A stretch of 64,000 nucleotides of DNA, from contig NC_072812.1 of the NCBI RefSeq assembly GCF_003013715.1, positions 2,356,001 through 2,420,000 on the forward strand, in the 5' to 3' direction. Below the pieces are notes generated by a model. It searched no databases. It was not told where the DNA came from and worked only from the letters and a program-made list of their open reading frames with translations. Of the stretch, positions 21,039-28,856 are shown piece by piece; the first letter of the stretch is position 1, and each line of letters opens with the position of its first letter. A program made the position numbers and the translations under genes. This DNA comes from Candidozyma auris (lineage: Eukaryota > Ascomycota > Pichiomycetes > Serinales > Metschnikowiaceae).

Positions 21039-21262
21039 GGCTTCCACGTCACGCGTCTATCCCGCCCACCAGGGCTGGTCTTTAAATTATCACATTCACG
21101 ATCTTTTTCATCTTTTTCCACCGAATATGTAGTCAAGTCCCTTGCAACCCACCGTTGCTTTTATAACCCGAGGTCATGGCCAAGCCATCGTCACAACGCC
21201 ACCTCGACTCCCGAAAGTATCCCTAGAGTCACCTCGACTCTCGAGCACATCGAGAGCGTCGA

Positions 21263-22009
21263 CTATCCCCAAACAGCGGCATCAGTCTTACTGTTGTCGC
21301 CCCAAATGTTACTTGACGGAGCAAAGTTGCCGCCCAAAAAGTTATTAGATGAATTAAACAGCCACAAGGGGTCCTTCAAGTGGTCTTTTTCAAAAGGATC
21401 AAATGTCGAGAGGCCACCGCCTACAACGTTCCCAGTGCTGATGCTCCCGCCGCTATGGTTGCTGCCTGCGGTGTTTTGCCCCGGCAAGAGCGATCCCGTC
21501 ACCGGGCTAATCGTCTTCGTGCCCAAAAGCGGGTCCACGGGGCTGCCGTCCGAGTTGTTCAGCAGCACCAGCAGCGCCAGCGGCTTCAGCACCGGCTGGT
21601 CGTCGAAGATCTGTGGCACATGGATGAAGCCTCCAGCGCCAACACCAACGTTGTTCTGAAGACCGCCTTGACTGGGAACTGCACCCTGACTTTGACTCTG
21701 ACCTCCACGGAACCCGTACACGTCCATGCCCATGTTCATCGACGACGACGCCCCAAGGGGCACCGAGGCAGCGTTGCCCTGGGGCATTTGGTTCCACATT
21801 CTGACGCCCATGTTGCTCATGTTGTTCATATTGTTGACATTTTGGTTCATGCCGTAGACGCCGCCGTTGACATTGTTGTTGTTGTTGTTACCCTGTCTTC
21901 GGTTGCGTCTGGTGTAGTAGGAAGAAGGCTGGTTATGGGCCTCGATCAAGGTTTTGTCGATGGTTTCTTTTTGGTTGACGAACGCCTCGGGAATGAGCTG
22001 GCGTTTCAT
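21263..22009 (-). CDS. Asn/Gly/Met-rich protein of unknown function
   Basis: The product (248 aa) is not recognised. It has a compact, protein-like N-terminus (IPEAFVNQKETIDKTLIEAH, then SSYYTRRNRRQG), a middle with Asn, Met and Gly repeats (NNNNNN, NVNNMNNMSNMG), and a C-terminus with PVLKPLALLVLLNNSDGSPV and LWLFNSSNNFLGG. The last part resembles the aromatic, Asn-rich end of the neighbouring LisH protein (NNFL followed by a WG pair). No transmembrane segment or catalytic motif is visible. The frame stays open for 16 codons upstream of the ATG without another ATG, so a non-AUG or spliced start is possible. A regulator working with the LisH protein is a guess from proximity and composition. 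Confidence 0.7.
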   Translation of the reverse strand: MKRQLIPEAFVNQKETIDKTLIEAHNQPSSYYTRRNRRQGNNNNNNVNGGVYGMNQNVNNMNNMSNMGVRMWNQMPQGNAASVPLGASSSMNMGMDVYGFRGGQSQSQGAVPSQGGLQNNVGVGAGGFIHVPQIFDDQPVLKPLALLVLLNNSDGSPVDPLLGTKTISPVTGSLLPGQNTAGSNHSGGSISTGNVVGGGLSTFDPFEKDHLKDPLWLFNSSNNFLGGNFAPSSNIWGDNSKTDAAVWG

Positions 22010-22865
22010 GGCAAGAAAATCAGCAGCTTGTTCTTTGGTTTTTCCGTGTGTTGATGCTCAGGATAGTGATCGTTTGCAAAAGAAGGCTGCTTGCACTTTG
22101 GAAGTTATCGAGTCGGGTGCGAAGGTGCGGGTGGTTTTTTTCGCGGAATGATTCGACAGAAAATCCCAATGCCTGAGAGGCCCTACCCCTGCTCCTGAGC
22201 TTCTTTTTTTCGCGGGTGAAAAAAAGAAACCCTGGCGAACTTTTGGGGGTGGTGCCGCCGCGTGGGGGGATGCAAATTATATATACCTATGTATTATGGA
22301 GGAAGTGTTCGAAGACAGTTTGGAGGCAACGTGCACGGGCAGAATTCTGATGCTTTCGCCTCATAATTTTTTTTTTTTTTGTTTTGGTCGCTTTCTCTCT
22401 GATCGTGATAAATCTGGAAGTGTGTATGGCACCATCAGCCTTTCGCCAATTGTTGTGTTCTCTGCCGTCTCTGCCATGCGCGTTAAGTGAATGCTAGCAG
22501 GGTTCGCAACTCCACAGAGAGCAAAATTCTATATAATTATTATTCCAGAAACAATGTTCACATGGGGTTCAACGGAAGCAATGCCATTCCCAATTAGGCT
22601 GTTGTTGATACGGTACAAGCTTAAAGCTGTTTCCTTCATCTGCCTAAGCTGATTTCAAGTTTTCTTGATGTGTTTGAAATAGCATTTGCACCCAATACCA
22701 CACAGGCAACCTCCACATCACCAGAGGGCTAGTTCATTGTCACCTCCCATTTGAGCACATATCTAGTCACCTTCTGATATCTCTTCCTCGGCTTAGCTCA
22801 GCTTCTCTAAGACCTTCCCTCTTCAGAGCCCTTTTGATGGGCGGAGACCCTTTTCAGCTGTATGC
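22010..22865. other. Intergenic region between GLE2 and the Asn-rich gene
   Basis: No gene is supported. A TATATATAA-type element near 22278 (minus strand) about 270 bases before the Asn-rich gene probably belongs to its promoter. T-rich runs lie near 22208 and 22367. The rest toward 22865 is the 3' flank of GLE2. Confidence 0.45.
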
Positions 22866-24002
22866 TCATCGCCTTTTCTTCTGCTTGATCTCGTCATCTT
22901 TTGTGGCATGTAGCTTGATCTCGTTGGGAAGGTCCGGACGGTTGTTCTGGTGTCCCTGTGACCAATCGTAACTCCTGGCGTAGGCAAAGATCGTACCGTT
23001 TCTGTTGAAGGCAGTGGCGGTGATGGGGGAGTCGACATTGGGGAAATTCTTCAACCTCTGTCTGGCGTCCTTATCCCAGAAACAGAAGGTTCCGTCCGAC
23101 CCTGCCGTGGCAAACGTACCGTAGATCGGATGGAACGAGATCGAGTTCACAGGGTACACTTGCACCTCCTGGTTGCTGACGGTCCGTGCCGAGGTTGTGG
23201 CTGGCTGCCCATTGGGGAACTTCCTGTGGCATCTAAACGAAAACCCCGACTTCTGCTGCTCAGCTTCATCAATGTACTGAATGGCACATCTGCCTTCTAT
23301 GGAGGCAATCGCATACCCGTTGCCTTGAGGGTAACAGGCCACACATCTGGTCTGGTACTTCAACGTCGACTGCAGCGACTTGGCGATCTGCTGGGGGTTG
23401 TTGAGGTCGATGGCAGCAACGTGTCTATCAGCACATCCGACAACCAAAAGCTTTTGAGCAGAGTCCATGCAGTAGACCCTTTCTGGCAAATTGATCGTGG
23501 AAATCGGCTGGGGAGACCTTGTGTCCCAGTATTTCAACGTTTTGTCCCACGATCCGCTCACCACCACCTCGGTGTTGGTAGGCCCACACTGAACAAACCT
23601 CACTGCTCTCACAGGAGCATCGTGAACACCAATCTGCTGGGCCTGCTGAGAAGCCAAGTCAAAGAGCTTCACCTGCTTATCCGCAGCACCACTGCAAACC
23701 TTTGTTCCATCTGAGGACCATCGAGCACTGAACACGGGGCCTTCATGCTCAAACAACGCCTTCCCCTGGTTCTGACCCGAGTTAGGATCAACCTCGTAGA
23801 TTCTCACCTTGCTGTCCCAGCTGGCCACGGCGAGAAGCTCTTGCTGAGGAGAAAACGACAAATCACTTATACTGTCTTCGGGCCCATTGGCCACAAGCAC
23901 GTCGTTGGCAAGTTCCTGACCAGTGGCAGCACTAGTGGAGTTGGCCAGATTCAAAGTCGACGCCGAATTGAGCGTCGACAGAGGGTTCAAACTGAATGAC
24001 AT
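22866..24002 (-). CDS. GLE2: mRNA export WD40 protein Gle2/Rae1
   Basis: The product (378 aa) is the Gle2/Rae1 beta-propeller, a nuclear-pore-associated protein that binds the GLEBS motif of a nucleoporin and promotes mRNA export. Seven WD-type repeats are visible, including ISDLSFSPQQELLAVASWDS, VVVSGSWDKTLKYWDTRSP and FATAGSDGTFCFWDKDARQ. The signature VNSISFHPIYGTFATAGSDG is typical of Rae1. The tail is lysine-rich. The open frame extends 71 codons further upstream, but that segment is not conserved-looking; the start at 24002 (MSFSLNPLSTLN) gives the usual family length. It is divergent from the CLC gene. Confidence 0.92.
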   Translation of the reverse strand: MSFSLNPLSTLNSASTLNLANSTSAATGQELANDVLVANGPEDSISDLSFSPQQELLAVASWDSKVRIYEVDPNSGQNQGKALFEHEGPVFSARWSSDGTKVCSGAADKQVKLFDLASQQAQQIGVHDAPVRAVRFVQCGPTNTEVVVSGSWDKTLKYWDTRSPQPISTINLPERVYCMDSAQKLLVVGCADRHVAAIDLNNPQQIAKSLQSTLKYQTRCVACYPQGNGYAIASIEGRCAIQYIDEAEQQKSGFSFRCHRKFPNGQPATTSARTVSNQEVQVYPVNSISFHPIYGTFATAGSDGTFCFWDKDARQRLKNFPNVDSPITATAFNRNGTIFAYARSYDWSQGHQNNRPDLPNEIKLHATKDDEIKQKKRR

Positions 24003-24397
24003 AAATGTGGAATAGTAAAATGAGTAATTGGAAAGGTTACTCTTATATAATATGTGTAGGCAATGCCTGCTTTTGACGAGTAGATGATTTTTTACTCTTG
24101 TTTTTTTGTATGATGATACTCGCGCATTGCTCAAGTATATGGTTGCAAAAGACCATGTGTGGTGACTGAAAGATATCAAAGAGAATAACTGAAACAAATC
24201 AAACTTAACGTTCAAATGTTTGTCAGATCAGCCATCTCCGAAGCTACACCCCAAAATTCCGTAAATTTTCAATGAGCTACCTGGGCTGTTTATGTCTTCT
24301 CCTGCCCCCACCTGTATACTACTACCTGTACATTTCTCCAGATCGGACATTTTGCAACTACTCACTACTTCAACTATAGCCTATTCATTCCCATGCC
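24003..24397. other. Divergent GLE2/CLC promoter region
   Basis: About 395 bases between two divergent starts. TTATATAA lies at 24043-24050, close to the GLE2 start. No coding or RNA gene is seen. Confidence 0.45.
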
Positions 24398-26830
24398 ATG
24401 GATAAAGTAGATGACATCATTCCCACTATCCGGTATCATGACCCCCTATATACGCCACGGACGGGAAGAGAAAAGTGGCCCCTCCAGGGTCACTATGAAA
24501 ATAACACTTACATAGACTGGATGAAGGAGTCCAACAGAGAAAGTGGAAGTCAATTGTCTCTGAAAAAGTGGCTCACATTAATAGGCTTCTCGTTGTTGGT
24601 GGGATACGCCACAGTGATCATTGACTTGTTTTCAGTTTTCCTCAACGACCTCAGAAAAGGGCTATGCTTCTCCTCACTAGATACTTGGTCTTTACTCAAT
24701 CCGTACCTGACTTGTCCAGCAGACCACTGGTACGACTGGCTGCAAATTATCTCTGGGTCTGGCAATATTGTTGTCAGCGGCATTTTGGGATTTCCCATAT
24801 ATTTATCGCTAGTGTTGGTGTTTTCAATGACTGCTGGCTACCTTACGATGAACAGGGCGCCCATGATCAAACAGTCGGGTATTCCTGAGTTGAAGCTAAT
24901 TATTTCGGGTTTCAACTACTACTTGAAAAGCTATTTGGGTGCAAGAACACTTCTCTATAAGATTATTTGTTTGAGCTTGGTGGTGGGCTCAGGATTTTGG
25001 CTAGGCATCGAGGGCCCTTTGGTCCACATCTCTTGTTGCATCTTGTCCATTTGCTTCGATGCCATTTTGAGGGATCATGCCTCGGAAGGAATGCGTCGTG
25101 AGCTCCTAAGCGCTGCAACCGCTACAGGCATTGCTGTGGCGTTCAATTCTCCCATTGGTGGTGTCCTTTTCGTTGTGGAGCTTTTGCCTTCCTACTTTAT
25201 GCCGACAAAAATTATGTGGAACTCGTTTGTTTCGGCTACAGTGGCACTTGTGGCTCTCAATGGTGTGAGGTCCTTCACTGACGGAGAAAACTTTCAAGAA
25301 GAGGACCTTTTTGAGGTTCTGTTTGGTAACTTCAGCTGGCTCTTCTTGGAGATCATCCCTTTCTTGCTTCTTGGTGTCTTAGGAGGAATCTTCGGCCACT
25401 TGTACACGAAGATGTACCTCAAATTCTCTGATCCTCATTTAAAGCAGAGACTTTGGAAACGCCTAGCGGTGCTCTGTCGCATTCAAGAGAAAAACGGCAG
25501 GTACGCTGAGTTGTTTTTGGTAGCCATAGCCACGGCTTTGCTTACATTCACTGTTCCGCTTACAAAAATGCCATTAGGAGCTTTTCTCAAGATTTTGTTC
25601 AAGGACTGTCCAAAGGATGATTCTTCTTTAGAATCAAATTCAGAAAACTTCATGTGTCAGCCATCAACGGTGATTACTCTTTTCAAATTAATCTACATCC
25701 TTCTTCAAGGGTTTTGCTTGTCGGCTTATGCGTACGGACTACTGCTTCCAGGAGGTATCTTGATGCCATCACTAGTGCTAGGTGGCACCGTGGGAAGATT
25801 TGTGGGAATCATCTCGCAAGCCATCCAAAAGGCTGTTGAGGGCGACTATTTAGCTACGTGCACTGCCAAGTCTTGTCTCGTGTCTCCATCTTCTCATGCA
25901 GTGGTTGGTGCAGCAGCCTTCATGTCAGGCATAACAAAATTGACCTTGTGTGTCGTTGTCATCATCTTCGAACTCACAGGTGCAATTTCATATGTCTTGC
26001 CCATTATGATTGCAGTGCTTACCTCAAAGTTTGTCAACGACCAGCTTTCTGTGGAGAACGTGTACGATGCATGGTTGAGCACTGAGTTCAACCATATTGG
26101 CGAGACCGGAGAGGTCAACAGTAACAAAGGGCATGGGCTTTGCTCGTTCGCCAATCTCTCCGCAACATTCAAGGCAAGACTTCCGGATGTTACGGTTAAA
26201 ACTATAATGGTGCCATTGCCCAAGACAAGAAAGCTTTACATATGCCCCAATGAGCCGTACACGTTATCGTCACTTTATGCATTCCTTTCGGAAGACGCCC
26301 ATGAAGGTTATCCTGTCATTTATAGTGACGACAAGCCCCTCAGCTTGGGTTATGTCACCAAAAAGCACGTATATCTTGAGATTGCCAGTGTCATAGGCAA
26401 CACGCAACCAACATCTGCAGTTGTGTCGTTCCAGGCAAGTCTACCGCCACAAGTAAGAGCGGAACAAGAAGAGTATGAGCAGAATCTCTCTCACAGATAT
26501 GCCAATGTGCATTTGGTGACACTCGAAGTGGAGAAACCGATCATAATCGTCAAGGACAATACGCCGCTCAAGCAAGTAATTGAAATCGTGGAAAGACTCC
26601 ATATCAACCACCTTGTTCTCACTGAACACAAAGACAACAACAGAATGTGTGGATTCATTGACAGGTTCATTCTCTCACGTCTCGTGACGCTGCGCTTTTC
26701 AGAATTGCAACATGAGATGAGTATAGTGGAAAGCGTAGCCAGCGAATTTGAGATTGGCGACGGCGACGAAACCGTGGATGAGGACGCTAACTTCAGAAGA
26801 CAGCGCGAGAGCATCGAGCTCCTCACATGA
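24398..26830 (+). CDS. CLC-family chloride channel/transporter, Gef1-like, divergent
   Basis: The product (810 aa) is a CLC anion transporter with about a dozen membrane helices and two C-terminal CBS domains (about 590-800). Gef1 in budding yeast acts in Golgi/endosomal membranes to supply chloride for acidification and copper loading. The selectivity motifs are recognisable but altered: SGIPELK lacks the leading Gly of GSGIPE, and the second motif is GIEGPLVH (203-210), with Ile where Lys or Arg is usual but with the gating Glu205 kept. The segment NSPIGGVLFVVELLPSYF has Glu261-Leu262 where the family has two Glu, so the proton-path glutamate is missing. The third region GGILMPSLVLGG is present. 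It may be a second, divergent CLC paralogue and not the main Gef1. Confidence 0.88.
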   Translation: MDKVDDIIPTIRYHDPLYTPRTGREKWPLQGHYENNTYIDWMKESNRESGSQLSLKKWLTLIGFSLLVGYATVIIDLFSVFLNDLRKGLCFSSLDTWSLLNPYLTCPADHWYDWLQIISGSGNIVVSGILGFPIYLSLVLVFSMTAGYLTMNRAPMIKQSGIPELKLIISGFNYYLKSYLGARTLLYKIICLSLVVGSGFWLGIEGPLVHISCCILSICFDAILRDHASEGMRRELLSAATATGIAVAFNSPIGGVLFVVELLPSYFMPTKIMWNSFVSATVALVALNGVRSFTDGENFQEEDLFEVLFGNFSWLFLEIIPFLLLGVLGGIFGHLYTKMYLKFSDPHLKQRLWKRLAVLCRIQEKNGRYAELFLVAIATALLTFTVPLTKMPLGAFLKILFKDCPKDDSSLESNSENFMCQPSTVITLFKLIYILLQGFCLSAYAYGLLLPGGILMPSLVLGGTVGRFVGIISQAIQKAVEGDYLATCTAKSCLVSPSSHAVVGAAAFMSGITKLTLCVVVIIFELTGAISYVLPIMIAVLTSKFVNDQLSVENVYDAWLSTEFNHIGETGEVNSNKGHGLCSFANLSATFKARLPDVTVKTIMVPLPKTRKLYICPNEPYTLSSLYAFLSEDAHEGYPVIYSDDKPLSLGYVTKKHVYLEIASVIGNTQPTSAVVSFQASLPPQVRAEQEEYEQNLSHRYANVHLVTLEVEKPIIIVKDNTPLKQVIEIVERLHINHLVLTEHKDNNRMCGFIDRFILSRLVTLRFSELQHEMSIVESVASEFEIGDGDETVDEDANFRRQRESIELLT

Positions 26831-26942
26831 TACGATTTAGACTTACTATAATTTTGGGTACTGGATACATAAGACTTTTCTATGTAGTAGCAGAAGTAGT
26901 AGTTGTAGTAGTATTGATGTGGGTGCGAAAAATATATCACCT

Positions 26943-27986
26943 ATGGCCAAACCGCCCTTGGGAACGCTATGGATACAGCTGCTTCCGCTGAGATCTCCCG
27001 ACTATATTATTGGAATTGATACTGCTTTCTTCAATGTCAACCACATATTCAAAGGAATCAAAGTCATTCCCCCGGGAATCCATCTTTTCCACTACCTAGA
27101 GGGAGAATCCATGAGAGCAGGCTGGTGGTTTGAAATCAAGGACGGTGACATTTTGAGTATTGACTGGGATTGTGAACAAGAAGAGTTTAGAGCAAAGAGT
27201 GTTGACTTGGAAAAGATTGCTCAGGAGTACCCTTTGTTGGTGCTGTATCCAGAGAACCACGAATCATGGCTAGCGCTCACTAAACATATAGAGAAGAGCG
27301 ATGTGGTTGAGGTTGGTGGAGCTTTTCCAAGAACAATTACTACGGCCACGCCACTGAAGGAGGAAAATCAGGTGCTAGAGGCGACGTTGAAGGAGAAGAA
27401 CCCGAAACAGACGTTTGATGATCAGTCAACGAAAGAACTCAATTTTTCTATAATCAATTTCAAGGAGACAGAAAGAGAATTACCGCACAGCGATGCGGAG
27501 GTCACGAGGAATGCGTTGGACCGTTCGTGGCAGCTACGGCAGCTTTTTCCTCTGGCGAGGCGGCTTCTTGCTGAGTTTCAGATGGCATTTGCGGTTTTCC
27601 TTGTGCTTGCGAATTTATGCTCTTGCACTCAGTGGACGCTGTTGCTACGGCTAGTGCTGGTGAGTGAAACATTTTTGAGGAAAAACAGCGACTTCGCTAT
27701 CCATTATCTTGAGACGCTCTTGCATCAGCTCGAAAAGATCCCCGAGGAGTACGTGGGAACGAGTGAGCTTGGTGTTGTAGATACAAAGATGTTGGTCAAT
27801 GCACTTGAGCAGCTAGGCTCGATCTTTCATGGAACCAGCAGGTGGCAGGCGATTGAAAAGGTTTGCCAGGCTCGTTTTGGCTTTCATCTAAAGAACCTTG
27901 TGGGTCTGTTTGACAAGGAAAACTTTGAAGTGTATAATATTGAAGATCACGACACAGACGATGAAGATGCCCCAGCGATCGTCTAA
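26943..27986 (+). CDS. AAR2: U5 snRNP assembly factor Aar2
   Basis: The product (347 aa) is Aar2, which holds Prp8 during U5 snRNP maturation and blocks Brr2 binding until it is replaced. The N-terminal beta domain has the family pattern IIGIDTAFFNVNHIFKGIK, then IPPGIHLFHY and GWWFEIKDGDILSIDWD. The C-terminal helical domain follows from about residue 195. Length matches the usual 350 aa. The frame begins earlier, but the first ATG is at 26943. It follows the CLC gene by 112 bases and converges on the HMG-box gene, with 22 bases between stop codons. Confidence 0.92.
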   Translation: MAKPPLGTLWIQLLPLRSPDYIIGIDTAFFNVNHIFKGIKVIPPGIHLFHYLEGESMRAGWWFEIKDGDILSIDWDCEQEEFRAKSVDLEKIAQEYPLLVLYPENHESWLALTKHIEKSDVVEVGGAFPRTITTATPLKEENQVLEATLKEKNPKQTFDDQSTKELNFSIINFKETERELPHSDAEVTRNALDRSWQLRQLFPLARRLLAEFQMAFAVFLVLANLCSCTQWTLLLRLVLVSETFLRKNSDFAIHYLETLLHQLEKIPEEYVGTSELGVVDTKMLVNALEQLGSIFHGTSRWQAIEKVCQARFGFHLKNLVGLFDKENFEVYNIEDHDTDDEDAPAIV

Positions 27987-28008
27987 TGCATACTGTGGCT
28001 AGTATATT

Positions 28009-28731
28009 TCACTCGGAAGCTGACTTTTTTCTTCGCCCTTTCCCTTTTCCTATACCCTCTTTCTTCCGCTGATTGAACTCTTCCTTCACTCTCCGGTCCA
28101 CGAGTTCGCCCTGGAATACTTCCTTTCCCTGTTTGAGAAGTTCCACATACTGCTCTCTATAAACGTTCTTTTCGTTATAACTCAACTGAGCCCACATCTT
28201 CGAAATCTTCTTCAGATCGTTTGGCTCGCCCTTCTCTCGAAACTCAGAGCCCTTGATGCTTCTGAAGTAGTTCCATGCATGAGTAAAAGTTACTCTTTCA
28301 TGTTTGGCCCTCGTGTCGGCTCCACCAGACTTTGGTCTTGACTGCGTATGCCCAAGGGACTGTTTAATATATAGCATTTGATTTGCTGCTTCCCTTTTTT
28401 GTTTTGCTGTTTGCACGGCCACTTTAGGCATCTTTTTGAGGTCCACAGTATCTGCCCACTCATCGATCTTCTCCTGAACTTTCTCGTATCTAGGATCCTC
28501 AAATGTCAAGGGTGCTTTGTCATCTTGGTCCTTGAGTTCAGGTAGCTTTTCAAGTACCTTATTCAACTCAGCCAGCGTCCAGCCATCAGAAACATGGGTC
28601 TTGGGTACAAGAAACCAACCATACTTGGTGATAGTAGCCTGGTAGTTGTCAGGCTTCAATTGCACATCAACAAGCGACTTCAGTGCCCATAGTCGCCTCA
28701 GAAGTGAAAACCATCTAGCGACTCTAAGCAT
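28009..28731 (-). CDS. Mitochondrial HMG-box protein, Gcf1/Abf2-like
   Basis: The product (240 aa) starts with an Arg-rich amphipathic helix (MLRVARWFSLLRRLWALK), a likely mitochondrial presequence. A C-terminal segment (about 148-210: FTHAWNYFRSIKGSEFREKG, then KKISKMWAQLSYNEKNVY) fits an HMG box, with the WNYF, KMW and Y-x-EQY positions in place. The tail is Lys/Arg-rich. The region before the box is charged and may form a coiled coil. This layout, presequence plus helical region plus a single HMG box at about 240 aa, is that of Gcf1, the mitochondrial DNA packaging protein of Candida, the counterpart of Abf2. Sequence identity of the name is inferred. It is divergent from KRE5 with 125 bases between starts. 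Confidence 0.75.
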   Translation of the reverse strand: MLRVARWFSLLRRLWALKSLVDVQLKPDNYQATITKYGWFLVPKTHVSDGWTLAELNKVLEKLPELKDQDDKAPLTFEDPRYEKVQEKIDEWADTVDLKKMPKVAVQTAKQKREAANQMLYIKQSLGHTQSRPKSGGADTRAKHERVTFTHAWNYFRSIKGSEFREKGEPNDLKKISKMWAQLSYNEKNVYREQYVELLKQGKEVFQGELVDRRVKEEFNQRKKEGIGKGKGRRKKSASE

Positions 28732-28856
28732 GTTAACTATTTACAAGTGGGTGAGCAGGTATGTGGTAGTCAGATCTCTTGATGCTCTTCGCGCACTGAT
28801 GTAGTAGTAGTAGCATACTTGGCGACGTTCACTCTAACTACACTACTATTGAACTG

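Larger units (their letters stand above)
19861..21262. other. Long upstream region of the LisH regulator
   Basis: No coding gene is supported in these 1.4 kb. The region holds the promoter of the LisH regulator (minus strand) and the 3' end of the Asn-rich gene. Notable contents are a plus-strand TATAAAAA at 20207-20214 that faces no known gene, a four-copy CACGTCC array at 21011-21038, and ACGCGT at 21051-21056. Confidence 0.5.

Noticed and set aside
21380..22054. 224-codon plus-strand frame opposite the Asn-rich gene
   Set aside because: Rich in His, Arg and Val as expected from antisense of Asn/Met/Gly repeats.
22010..22140. Possible intron before the Asn-rich gene
   Set aside because: No convincing GTATGT donor, TACTAAC branch site or good YAG acceptor was found, so I left the ATG start and only noted the open upstream frame.
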